In this document: one piece after another, positions 24,801 to 35,401 of the stretch
How the letters are laid out: every line of letters begins with the position of its first letter
Numbering within the stretch: position 1 is the stretch's first letter
Assembly (NCBI GenBank): GCA_005791875.1
Contig: SXTU01000234.1
Span: 1-51,993, forward strand
Reading direction: 5' to 3'
Origin: Verrucomicrobiales bacterium
GTDB taxonomy: Bacteria; Verrucomicrobiota; Verrucomicrobiia; Limisphaerales; SXTU01
DNA: 51,993 bases
Translations under genes and position numbers: made by a program
Notes under the pieces: generated by a model
Seen by the model: the letters and a program-made list of their open reading frames with translations, nothing else
Told to the model about the DNA's origin: nothing
Databases searched by the model: none

Positions 24801-26113
24801 TTTCCGGTGACACTGGTTCGCTGGGAAGCCCGCATCTCCATTTTGAAGTGCGCTTGAATGGCGTTGCTGTTGATCCGTATGGCTGGTCCGGCGTTGGCAC
24901 AGACCCTTACAAGACCGCAACCGGCATCGAGAGCGTCAACCTCTGGAACGAGCCGCAGGGATGCACGTATGTCGTTTCACCTGTCAGTCGTTCTCACGGC
25001 TCTGCTGCTGACTCCGGGACTTTTTCAATCACTGCGGGAACAGGTTGCACTTGGACTGCCACGCCAAACGCGGTCTGGATAACCATTAATAGCGGGAGCA
25101 GCGGAAGCGGCAACGGCACGGTGAGTTATTCAGTGACCGCGAATACCGGCAGCGGCATCCGCACAGGCACAATCAATGTGCAAGGAACTGCGTTCACGAT
25201 TTCACAGGCCGGCGTTGCCGGAGACCGAATCTATGGAGTTGATGTTTCGTCCGTCGGGCAAGGGACAATAACGCCTTCGCAATGGAGTCAGGTGAAGAAC
25301 TCCGGCAAGAGCTTCGCGTGGATTCGCGCTTCCAAGGGCAATGCTGATTCAGACGGTAACTGCCGCTTTCTCGACCCGAAATTCTACAGCAACATCAGTA
25401 ACGCCAAAGCAGCGGGCTTGATTGCAGGTGCGTATCACGTCGGCAATGTCGTTCAACACTCAGCCGTCGAAGAAGCCGCCTTCTTCGTCAGCGTGGCTGG
25501 TGACTACATCAAGCCGGGGCATCTTCGCCCGGTGCTCGATTTGGAATCGCACTCCTGCGGCGACCCTGCATCGCTCGGAGCTTCCGCTCTCTCAACTTGG
25601 GTTGACCAATGGGCAACCGAAGTCCAGCGGCTCACCGGCGTCTCGCCAATCATTTACTGCAACCAAAGTTTTCTTGTGAATCTTCAATCCAGCATCGCGC
25701 AGAAATACGACTTGTGGGTGGCGAAGTTCACTGAGAATCCCGAATCAGCCGTCAGCGTCACTCCTTGGAGCGACTGGACTGCTTTCCAATACAGCCAGAG
25801 CGGGTCGGTTGGCGGAATCTCTCCTGTTGACCTGAACGTCTTTCGCGGGACTCTGGCAGAGTTCCAAAACCGGCTCGTCATCCCGATGCCTCAAATTACC
25901 GGGATCGGCGGCGGCGGAATTCAACCGCCCAGCAACGGGCAGTTCCAGTTCGAGGTTTCAGCGCCAAGCCAGCAGCAAGTAATCTTGCAGGCGTCTGACG
26001 ACTTGGCGACGTGGACAGACGTTGGCGCAGTCATCATCGTCAACGGCAAGGCGACATTCACAGACTCGGACGCGAACGCACACCCCAAACGGTTCTACAG
26101 GCCGAAGCCTTGA
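21863..26113 (+). CDS. secreted multidomain cell-wall hydrolase (M23 peptidase plus GH25 lysozyme)
   Basis: 1416 residues. In order: signal peptide (1-35); a P/proprotein-convertase-like beta domain (~38-150, ending WTITINYS); four 118-residue repeats (162-633); two IPT/TIG-like domains (~634-820, ITSVSPNPVTGS); an M23 lysostaphin-type peptidase (~880-1005) with HQGFDY, YLHLYS and HLHFEV zinc/active-site motifs; a BACON-like domain (~1034-1118, WTATPNAVWITINSG); a GH25 lysozyme domain (~1121-1336) with YGVDVSS and RPVLDLES acidic residues; and a C-terminal beta module typical of verrucomicrobial exported proteins. It should cut both peptide and glycan parts of peptidoglycan. GC is visibly lower than its neighbours. 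It sits between the hsdM and hsdR stumps; ATG 21863 overlaps the hsdM' stop. Confidence 0.88.
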   Translation: MKSMKTAKHNQTMGWLMFISTAVMLLSTAVGRGASVSGSNTGNVTIPDAGGYVSSTIAISSAPAGSVVTSIDVNFKCTHTYSGDLTVDLNADSTGSLGNRNLWNREGGSADNPTRTTTGITTFNGLSVNRTWYLYAKDFVAGDSGYIDEWTITINYSTPNTTPTSGLANQYRTDSGAAIPLGGTIPSGVNVNFKATVNDADGDTVKLEVELRQLPATFTGVATHSSGFVSSGSQATTATASGLAAGNWGWRYRVVDSRGAAGNWSSVGNPDFVVQAANQTPTSGLANQYRTDSGAAIPLGGTIPSGVNVNFKATVNDADGDTVKLEVELRQLPATFTGVATHSSGFVSSGSQATTATASGLAAGNWGWRYRVVDSRGAAGSWSSVGNPDFVVQAANQTPTSGLANQYRTDSGAAIPLGGTIPSGVNVNFKATVNDADGDTVKLEVELRQLPATFTGVATHSSGFVSSGSQATTATASGLAAGNWGWRYRVVDSRGATGNWSSVGNPDFVVQAANQTPTSGLANQYRTDTGAAIPLGSAIPTGINVNFKATLNDADGDTVKLEVELRQLPATFTGAATHSSSFVTSGTQATTATATGLAAGNWGWRYRVVDDRGAAGNWSSVGNPDFIVQATVTPAITSVSPNPVTGSNSQQPFTINGNNFVSGCNVTLRDLSTGEVFPNRAISSFSANQIVVNPNFTTAAHNWSVEVINPGGATSGQFNFTVGAPVATPTITGVSPNPVTGSSSAQPFTILGNNFASGCNVTLRDLSAGQSFPNRAISSFSANQIIINPNFTTAAHNWSVEVINPNGASSGQYAFAVVAPGGGFYLSFPLANRTPYTATINSVFDHATGSGVVIAFTGEKGEEQYGRLSQSDPSFKQANGNNFSVTGNGHYSGGGFPNYLSYDGHQGFDYRTRDADQDPVNGRVNVMAAAPGVVHWIAGSQYNTIEIDHGGGYTTRYLHLYSRQAGLDGVTVTRGQVIGISGDTGSLGSPHLHFEVRLNGVAVDPYGWSGVGTDPYKTATGIESVNLWNEPQGCTYVVSPVSRSHGSAADSGTFSITAGTGCTWTATPNAVWITINSGSSGSGNGTVSYSVTANTGSGIRTGTINVQGTAFTISQAGVAGDRIYGVDVSSVGQGTITPSQWSQVKNSGKSFAWIRASKGNADSDGNCRFLDPKFYSNISNAKAAGLIAGAYHVGNVVQHSAVEEAAFFVSVAGDYIKPGHLRPVLDLESHSCGDPASLGASALSTWVDQWATEVQRLTGVSPIIYCNQSFLVNLQSSIAQKYDLWVAKFTENPESAVSVTPWSDWTAFQYSQSGSVGGISPVDLNVFRGTLAEFQNRLVIPMPQITGIGGGGIQPPSNGQFQFEVSAPSQQQVILQASDDLATWTDVGAVIIVNGKATFTDSDANAHPKRFYRPKP
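22346..23761 (+). repeat. four 354-bp tandem repeats in the wall-hydrolase gene
   Basis: Units start at 22346, 22700, 23054 and 23408, all exactly 354 bp (118 codons, TPTSGLANQYRTDSG...FVVQAANQ). The first three are nearly identical at DNA level; the fourth has diverged. This indicates recent unit duplication. Confidence 0.92.
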
Positions 26114-26306
26114 GCTTGACGCTAACGACATACTCGGTTGCGCGCGGCGCTGGAGCGGCTCAATCCCGCGCTGCCACCCGAGGCCATCACCGCTGCGATT
26201 GATGATTTGACCCGAGACCGTTCGGTCATGGGGCTTCCGGCGGCCAATCGGGAAATCTATCGGCTCTTGAAGGATGGCATTGCCGTGTCGATTGCCGCGC
26301 CAGAAG

Positions 26307-26398
26307 CCCCACCCTCATCCCCGGCCCTTCTCCCAGGGGGAGAAGGGAGAGTAGCCGTTCCCTCTACCTTTGGGAGAGGGATCAAGGGTGAGGGTGGC
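26307..26398. repeat. purine/pyrimidine-rich palindromes inside hsdR
   Basis: CACCCTCATCCCCGGCCC...CTCCC-AGG-GGGAG and CTTTGGGAGAGGG...GGGTGAGGGTG pair across the element. It is translated in frame as a Pro/Gly-rich insert (APPSSPALLPGGEGR... and onward). Confidence 0.65.
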
Positions 26399-26956
26399 GG
26401 CGACGATGCTTCGCGGCGTGACAGCGGTGGTCAGCGCACCGAGAGAGTCCGCGTCATCGACTGGGAAACCCCCGCCGCGAATGATTTCCTGCTGGTCAGC
26501 CAGTTCAGCGTCACCGGCGCGCTTTACACCTGCCGGCCGGATTTGGTCGGCTTCGTCAACGGCTTGCCGCTGGTGGTCATCGAGTTGAAGAAGCCCGGCG
26601 TGCCCGCGCGTGCGGCGTTCGACGAGAACCTGACACACTACAAGGCGGAGATTCCGCAGCTCTTCTGGTTCAACGCGCTGCTCATCGCCTCGCACGGCAC
26701 GGACAGCCGCGTCGGCTCGCTCACGGCGGATTGGGAGCGGTTCTTCGAGTGGAAACGCATCGAGCGCGAGGACGAGCCGCGCCGGGTGTCGCTGGAGGTG
26801 ATGTTGCGCGGGACGTGCGACCGGGCGCGCCTGCTCGACCTGGTGGAGAATTTCACGCTGTTCTCGGAGCACAAGGCCGGGCTGGTGAAAATCATCGGGC
26901 AGAATCACCAGTTCCTCGGCGTGAACAACGCCATCGCCTCGATGCTCCAAATCCGA

Positions 26957-27034
26957 CGTAGCAGCCGACGTGAGGAGGCTCTAACTTTTCCGGCACACGG
27001 GAGAGAAGTGAGCCTCCTCACGTCGGCTGCTACG
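26957..27034. repeat. 24-bp perfect inverted repeat inside hsdR
   Basis: CGTAGCAGCCGACGTGAGGA and four more bases (26957-26980) are exactly reverse-complemented at 27011-27034 around a 30-bp loop. The insert reads RRSSRREEAL...SLLTSAATG in the protein. Same family as 7774-7842, 47335-47430 and 49984-50010. Confidence 0.85.
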
Positions 27035-27355
27035 GGAAAGGGTGAACGAACGCCCGCACCTCGATCCGCCTCCGCCAATCCGAACGGCGTGGGTGTGTTC
27101 TGGCACACCCAAGGTTCAGGGAAGTCATTCTCGATGGTGTTCTTCGCGCAGAAGGTGCTGCGCAAGGTGGCGGGCAACTGGACGTTCGTGGTCGTGACCG
27201 ACCGCGTGGAGCTGGACGACCAGATTGCCAAGACTTTCAAGGCCACGGGCGCGGTGAGCGAAGCCGAAGGCGACCATTGCCACGCCGCAAGCGGCGCGCA
27301 TCTGCGGGAATTGCTGCGCGGGAATCATCGCTACGTCTTCACGCTGATCCACAAG

Positions 27356-27443
27356 TTCCAGCCCGAAAAGGCTCGGGCTGGAACACCCTCACCCGGCCCG
27401 TCGGGCCCCCCTCTCCCAGGGGGAGGGGGAGAGGGTGAGGGTA
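27356..27443. repeat. hairpin plus purine-rich palindrome inside hsdR
   Basis: TTCCAGCCCGA-AAAGGC-TCGGGCTGGAA (27356-27383 approximately) is followed by CACCCTCACCCGGCCC... mirrored by GGGGAGAGGGTGAGGGT. Both are read through in frame between IHKFQP and VMPVLCDRHD. Confidence 0.65.
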
Positions 27444-29640
27444 ACGAGGGCGTCATGCCTGTGTTGTGTGACAGGCATGATGTCATCGTTTTGACGGACG
27501 AGGCGCACCGCAGCCAATACGACACGCTGGCGTTGAACATGCGTGCGGCGTTGCCCAAGGCGCTGTTCCTCGCCTTCACCGGCACGCCGCTCATCGCCGG
27601 CGAGGAGCGCACCAAGGACGTGTTCGGCGATTACGTGTCCATCTACGACTTCCAGCAATCCGTCGAGGACGGCGCGACCGTGCCGCTGTTCTACGAGAAC
27701 CGCACGCCGGAGTTGCAGCTCGTGAACCCGGACCTGAATGAGGACATCTACAATCTCATCGAGGCGGCGGAACTTGACCCCGAGCAGGAAGCGAAACTCG
27801 AACGGGAGTTGAGCCGGCAATACCACATCCTCACCCGTGACGACCGGCTGGAGACGGTGGCGCAGGACATCGTCCGGCATTTTCTCGGGCGCGGGTTCGT
27901 CGGCAAGGCGATGGTGGTGTCCATTGACAAGGCCACCGCCCTCAAGATGCACGACAAGGTGCGAAAGTATTGGGACGTAGAGGCGCGGCGCGTGCGGTTG
28001 GAGTTGGGGAAGCACGGGCTGACCACGGAGCAGAAGGACGAACTGCTCGACCGATTGCAGGTGTTGAACACGACGGACATGGCGCTCATCGTCTCGCCCG
28101 GTCAGAACGAGATTGAGCAGATGCAGAAGCACGGCCTTGACATCGTGCCGCATCGGAAGCGGATGAACGAGTCGCAGCCGCCGCTGGACGAGAAGTTCAA
28201 GGACAAGGATGACCCGCTGCGGATCGTGTTCCTGTGCGCCATGTGGCTGACCGGCTTCGACGCGCCGAGCTGCTCCACGGTGTATCTCGACAAGCCGATG
28301 CGGAATCACACGCTCATGCAGACCATCGCGCGGGCCAACCGCGTGTTCCCCGGCAAGCACAGCGGCATGATCGTGGATTACGCCAACGTGTTCGCCTCAC
28401 TGGAAAAGGCACTGGCCATCTACGGGGCAGGCAAGGGCGGTAAGAATCCGGTGAAGGACAAGGCCAAGCTGGTCGCGGATTTGCGCCGGGCAATTGATGA
28501 GGCAACAGCTTCTTGCGCCACGCGTCAGGTGGTTCTTCCCGCCATTGAACAACTCCCGACTGGAAGCCTGGCGCGCTTGCAGCGGATTGACGATGCGGTG
28601 AACGCACTGATTTCACCCGACCCGCTGCGCCGTGAGTTCTTCGGCCATGAACGCATCGTCAGCACGCTCTACGGTGCGGTGAAGCCCGACCCGGCCGCGC
28701 TGGAGTTCTCTGGCCGGGTTGCCTGCCTGATGGCCATCGCGGACGCCATCCGCAGCAAGCTCAATCCGAATCCCGCGGACATCACCGGCGTCATGGGCGA
28801 CATCGCCAAGCTGCTCGACGCCTCGATTACCGGCGTGGACATGCCCGCCAAGCCCGCGCCAGTAATGGACTTGTCAAAGATTGATTTCGAGGCGCTCCGC
28901 GTCCGATTCAAGGAATCGAAACACAAGAGCACAACCCTTGAAGTCCTCAAGTCTGCCATCCGCGCTGAATTGGAAAAGCTGATTCGCCTGAACCAGACCC
29001 GCGCCGATTTTGCGGAAAAGTTCGAGGAATTGATTGAGTCCTACAACGCCGGCACCCGCAACATCGAAGAATTGTTCGAGGAATTGGTGAAGTTGAGCCG
29101 CAACCTGAGCGAAGAACAGCAACGCCACATCCGCGAGAACATGACCGAGGAAGAACTGGTCATCTTCGACATCCTCACGCGCCCCGCGCCCGAGCTGAGC
29201 GCCGACGAGCGCGCCGAGGTGAAGAAGGTTGCCCGCGACCTCTTGGACCGGCTCAAGCAACTGCTGGTTCTGGATTGGCGTCAGAGATCGGCCTCTCGTT
29301 CCCAACTCAAGCTCACCATCGAGGACGTGCTCGATACCGGCCTCCCGCGCGCCTACGATAAACCTCTCTACGAGCAGAAGTGCTCCGCCCTCTTCGAGCA
29401 CGTATTCGAGAACTACCCGGAACGGGATGCGGGAACCTACGCGAATGCGGCTTGATGTCAGCGGTCAGTAGCACTGCATTGCACGGCGTTCCACCGCAAC
29501 AGCGCTTCCCAGTTCGGCTTGCGTCGCCAGAGCCGCCAGAGAGTGAGCTGCCATTTGCTGAAAATTTTCTCGGACCCAACCCATCGTCTCGCTTCACCCC
29601 CGCCCCAACGCACGCCCCCCCCCCGCCGCCTCTTGGTCCG

Positions 29641-29726
29641 TGACACAGATTGGACACAAGAACCGCCCGTTTTAGGTGCGGACACACTTTGGACACACGC
29701 CGCGCGTCGTGACACAAACGGTCACA
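29641..29726. promoter_or_regulatory. cluster of GACACA-type repeats near attR
   Basis: TGACACA 29641, TGGACACA 29651, GGACACA 29680 and 29691, TGACACA 29710, GTCACA 29721. Pairs are spaced 10-11 bp, one helical turn. The cluster lies 140-230 bp inside attR, in the 350-bp non-coding gap after hsdR, which also holds an 11-C run at 29614-29624. It is likely the integrase/excisionase arm region, or iterons. Confidence 0.45.
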
Positions 29727-29804
29727 GCTTTTCGCGTCACTCATTGCCGCGCACTGCAACGAGACCATTGACAGCAAAGTCGATTTCGCGCATTCGTCGT
29801 TGCA

Positions 29805-30458
29805 ATGAACAACACGAGCGTTGCAACAAACGGCTCTTGTGTTCGCGGCGAAACGACATTGGAAACAGGTTCGAATCCATGTCGGACAACCAAACTTCAA
29901 CCGCTCGCCTTCACGCTGCGTCTCGCGCTCCCGATCGCCCTCGTCCTCCTTTCCACCAACCTCACCAGCGCGGCCATAGAGTCCGGCCCCGCTGTGGACA
30001 GCCCGCTGCCGGAGTTGAAGGCCGACGCTGTCACCGGCGATGACGCGGGCAAGAAGACAACCTTCACCACCACGCGCAAGGCCAAGCCGACGGTTTACGT
30101 TTTCATCCGCGCGGACAAGTTCGCCCGCCCCATCGCGCGCTACCTCAAGGTTCTCGACAAGGCGCTCGCCGAGTTGGGCAAGGACAGGCACGTCGTCGCC
30201 GTGTGGATCACCGAGGACGCCGACAAGACCCGCGAGTATCTGCCCAAGGTCCAGCAGTCCATCAAGCTCGAGGCCACCACGCTAGCGCTCTACGCCGAGG
30301 ACAAGAACGGCCCCAACGCGCGGGCCATCAACGATCGTGCCCATGTCACCAGCATCGCGAGCGACGGGACGAAGGTGAAGGCGCGCTTCGCCGAGCAGTC
30401 GTTCAACGAGACCAACGTCCCCGAGGTCACCGCCGCGCTGAAGGTCCTGTTGAAGTGA
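29805..30458 (+). CDS. secreted thioredoxin-like (redoxin-fold) protein; start supplied by the island
   Basis: The recognisable protein begins at LRLALPIALVLLSTNLTSAA (signal-peptide-like, from ~29916). It continues with AIESGPAVDSPLPELKADAVTGDDAG, PTVYVFIRADKFARPIARYLKVLD, VVAVWITED and a strand-rich C-terminus: a thioredoxin-like fold lacking the CxxC pair, common in Verrucomicrobiota and Planctomycetota. No ATG or GTG occurs in frame between attR and the signal peptide. The first ATG is at 29805 inside the island, and the frame passes through attR, so translation either starts in the island, adding ~37 residues, or uses a CTG at 29916. Expression may thus depend on whether the island is integrated. 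Confidence 0.65.
   Translation: MNNTSVATNGSCVRGETTLETGSNPCRTTKLQPLAFTLRLALPIALVLLSTNLTSAAIESGPAVDSPLPELKADAVTGDDAGKKTTFTTTRKAKPTVYVFIRADKFARPIARYLKVLDKALAELGKDRHVVAVWITEDADKTREYLPKVQQSIKLEATTLALYAEDKNGPNARAINDRAHVTSIASDGTKVKARFAEQSFNETNVPEVTAALKVLLK
29868..29894 (+). repeat. attR of the tRNA-Gln island
   Basis: Exact copy of the 27 bases at 11955-11981 (the 3' end of tRNA-Gln plus three bases). The upstream sequence here is not tRNA, as expected for the distal end of an integrated element. Confidence 0.92.
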
Positions 30459-30512
30459 CGCGCGGCGCTCGCGCGGCTTGTCTTCGTCACTCCTTTGCCG
30501 CAGTCTTCGGGG

Positions 30513-30917
30513 ATGGCAGAAATCGTCCAGTTCGTTCACCGCGGCGCGGCGCAGGTCACGCCCAAGATTCTTGAGGGCATCCACCGCAAGCTGCCGATGC
30601 TCAAGATCGAGTTCGCGCAGATCAACGCGCCCAACCATCCCCACCTCGTCGAGCAGCTCGAGTTCCTCGCCGATGTGGTCGAGGACAACGTCGAGGGCGC
30701 GGACAAGGAAGTGCCTTTGTTCGTCGTCGCGGAAGCCGCCTTCGCCCTCGCCTACGCGCACAAGCAGCGCGACCTGATTCCCGACACCAACGTCGAATTC
30801 GGCTACGCGGACGATTCCGCCGTCGTGCGCGCCGTGCTCATTGAGAACGAGCGCGTGCTCGCCGCCTACGCCAAGCGCCACAAGCTCAACTGGAGCCGGG
30901 TCACGGTGAAGGCGTGA
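30513..30917 (+). CDS. YkvA/DUF1232-like protein
   Basis: 134 residues. The second half contains AFALAYAHKQRDLIPDTNVEFGYADDSAVVRAVL, the characteristic D-L-I-P-D...G-Y-x-D-D-x-x-V-V pattern of YkvA/DUF1232 proteins. The N-terminal half is charged and helical, with no signal peptide. The ATG at 30513 is preferred to a TTG six codons upstream. Function of the family is unknown. A heptad palindrome separates it from glcD. Confidence 0.65.
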   Translation: MAEIVQFVHRGAAQVTPKILEGIHRKLPMLKIEFAQINAPNHPHLVEQLEFLADVVEDNVEGADKEVPLFVVAEAAFALAYAHKQRDLIPDTNVEFGYADDSAVVRAVLIENERVLAAYAKRHKLNWSRVTVKA

Positions 30918-30928
30918 AGGGCGCTGAA

Positions 30929-31000
30929 AGTAATTAGTGATTAGAAATCAGTTCGCCGCCTCCGTGCCGCCGCCCACTAATCACTAACTACCAATCACTC
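30929..31000. repeat. heptad palindrome (ATTAGTG/CACTAAT words)
   Basis: TAATTAGTGATTAGAAATCAG on the left is mirrored by ACTAATCACTAACTACCAATCAC on the right around a 25-bp GC-rich loop. It ends just before the glcD start. Confidence 0.7.
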
Positions 31001-31004
31001 TTCC

Positions 31005-32387
31005 ATGCCCCTCCCTCCCGCCACGCTCGCCCAGCTCCGCGCACTTCTCGGTGCCGACCATGTGCTGACCGGGAAGGAAGACCTCATCCCTTACGCCTAC
31101 GATGGCACGGCCGCGATGAACCAGATGCCCGGCTGCGTCGTGTTCGTTACGACCACCGAGCAAATCGCTGGTGTGCTCAAGCTGGCGACCGCGACAAAAA
31201 CCCCCGTCGTCACGCGCGGCTCCGGAACGGGCCTCAGCGGCGGCAGCCTGCCTTCGCGGGATTGCATCGTGATGTGCACCGCGCGGATGAACCGCATTCT
31301 CGAAGTGGACCGCGCGAATCTCACCATGCTCGTCGAGCCGGGCGTCACCACGCTCGCCATCGCGGACGCCGCTGCTGCGGTCGGCCTCTTCTACCCGCCC
31401 GACCCTGGCTCGATGAAGATTTCCACCATCGGTGGGAACGTCGCGGAAAACTCCGGCGGTTTGCGCGGCCTCAAATACGGCATCACCCGCAACTATGTGA
31501 TGGGCCTCGAAGTGGTTTTGCCCGACGGCGAAGTCCTCTTCACCGGCAACAAGTGCGTGAAGGACGTGGCCGGCTACTCGCTGAAAGACCTCTTCGTCGG
31601 CAGCGAGGGCACGCTGGGCGTGATGACCAAGGTGCTGCTCAAGCTCATCCCCAAACCCGCCGCGAAGAAGACGATGGTCGCCACCTTCAGCGCGATGGAC
31701 GCCGCCGCGCAGACCGTCAGCGATATCATCGCCGCGCAAATCATCCCCTGCACCCTGGAGTTCCTCGACCGCACCACGATCCACTGCGTCGAGGACTTCG
31801 CGAAGGTCGGCCTGCCGCTTGATTGCGAAGCTCTGCTCCTCATGGAAACCGACGGCCACCCCGCCGCCGTCGAGGACGAGGCCGCGAAGATGGTCGAGCT
31901 GGCGAAGAAAAACGGCGCGATGGAAGTCCGCGTGGCCAAGGACGAGGCTGAGGCGAACAAGCTCGCCGCCGCTCGCCGCAGCGCGTTCAGCGCGCTCGCC
32001 CGCCTCGCGCCCACGACCATCCTCGAAGACGCCACCGTCCCGCGCAGCGAGCTGGCGAAGATGGTCCGCTTCGTCGCTGTCATCGCGAAGAAATACAACC
32101 TGCGCGTTGGCACCTTCGGCCACATGGGCGACGGAAATCTTCATCCCACCTTCCTCACCGACGAGCGCAACCACGCCGAGATGCACCGCGTCCACGAGGC
32201 GTTCAAGGAAATCTTCGACGAAGCCATCCGCCTCGGCGGCACCATCACCGGCGAGCACGGTGTGGGGCTGGCGAAGAAGGACTTCCTCCCCAAGTTCATC
32301 GGTCCCGCCTCCCTCCGCGTCCACCGCGAGTTGCGCAAGGCGCTCGACCCACACGGCATCCTGAACCCGGGGAAGATGTTTGATTAA
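31005..32387 (+). CDS. glcD: FAD-linked oxidase, glycolate oxidase subunit GlcD type
   Basis: 460-residue flavoprotein of the VAO/GlcD family, oxidising glycolate or a related 2-hydroxy acid. The FAD-binding domain shows VVTRGSGTGLSGGSLP, MLVEPGVTT, YPPDPGSMKISTIGGNVAENSGGLRGLKYG and GSEGTLGVMTKVLLKL. The C-terminal substrate cap has GTFGHMGDGNLHPTFL with metal/substrate His residues and GGTITGEHGVGLAKKDFL. Length and order are standard. ATG 31005 follows the heptad palindrome directly. The partner subunits GlcE and GlcF are not adjacent, so it may act as a single-subunit dehydrogenase. Confidence 0.88.
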   Translation: MPLPPATLAQLRALLGADHVLTGKEDLIPYAYDGTAAMNQMPGCVVFVTTTEQIAGVLKLATATKTPVVTRGSGTGLSGGSLPSRDCIVMCTARMNRILEVDRANLTMLVEPGVTTLAIADAAAAVGLFYPPDPGSMKISTIGGNVAENSGGLRGLKYGITRNYVMGLEVVLPDGEVLFTGNKCVKDVAGYSLKDLFVGSEGTLGVMTKVLLKLIPKPAAKKTMVATFSAMDAAAQTVSDIIAAQIIPCTLEFLDRTTIHCVEDFAKVGLPLDCEALLLMETDGHPAAVEDEAAKMVELAKKNGAMEVRVAKDEAEANKLAAARRSAFSALARLAPTTILEDATVPRSELAKMVRFVAVIAKKYNLRVGTFGHMGDGNLHPTFLTDERNHAEMHRVHEAFKEIFDEAIRLGGTITGEHGVGLAKKDFLPKFIGPASLRVHRELRKALDPHGILNPGKMFD

Positions 32388-32424
32388 TCGTGCCAGCGAG
32401 GGCCTCAAGCCCGCTAGGTCCGCG

Positions 32425-35253
<2,829 letters not shown>

Positions 35254-35358
35254 GGAAAAGTGCCAGCACGAGTAGGCTAGGGCGCGGTGCCGGGAGCGTC
35301 GAGCCTCGTTGATGGATGAGCGCGAGATTTTCGTGTGGGCTGTCGGAAAGCACGCGGC

Positions 35359-35389
35359 TTGACCTGGCCGGCAGCGTGGTGGATAGTAT
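35359..35389 (+). promoter_or_regulatory. possible tmRNA promoter
   Basis: TTGACC (35359-35364) and TAGTAT (35384-35389) separated by 19 bp, ending 12 bp before the mature tmRNA 5' end. The spacing is longer than ideal. Confidence 0.4.
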
Positions 35390-35401
35390 TTGCCGCTGAC
35401 T

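Larger units (their letters stand above)
26138..29455 (+). pseudogene. hsdR: type I restriction endonuclease subunit, 5'-truncated
   Basis: 1105 codons of HsdR lacking the usual ~50 N-terminal residues: the frame opens with RAALERLNPALPPEAI, normally internal, and a TAA lies just upstream. Retained: the nuclease site (RPDLVGFVNGLPLVVIELKKPG, the D...ExK pattern), Walker A (WHTQGSGKSFSMVFF), the DEAH motif (VLTDEAHRSQYD), AFTGTPL, and the C-terminal helicase motifs (LTGFDAPSCSTVYLDKPM, QTIARANRV). It needs HsdM and HsdS to act, and both are defective or missing. Four palindromic repeats are inserted in frame (26307-26398, 26957-27034, and a hairpin plus a purine-rich element at 27356-27443). 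The TTG at 26138 is a nominal start only. Confidence 0.82.
11955..29894. mobile_element. ~17.9-kb integrative island in tRNA-Gln, phage-satellite-like
   Basis: Bounded by the identical 27-bp repeat with the integrase immediately inside attL. The plus-strand block holds integrase, two unknown genes, an AlpA-like HTH, a small coupled gene, a VirE_N/DUF3631-type primase-helicase, small genes, an SSB-tailed protein and a terminase-small-subunit-like HTH protein. A minus-strand nuclease pair and a type I restriction locus with an inserted wall-hydrolase gene follow. There are no capsid, tail, large-terminase or conjugation genes. Order and content match the logic of phage-inducible islands (int, alpA, pri-rep, terS, defence cargo), although mobilisation is not demonstrated. 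Confidence 0.85.

Noticed and set aside
29519-30043. Alternative frame across attR starting inside the tRNA-derived repeat (MSDNQTSTARLH...)
   Set aside because: It does not encode the signal peptide or thioredoxin-like fold; the neighbouring frame does.
35359-35389. Claim of a strong tmRNA promoter
   Set aside because: The hexamers are imperfect and the 19-bp spacing is long, so it is kept only as a low-confidence site.
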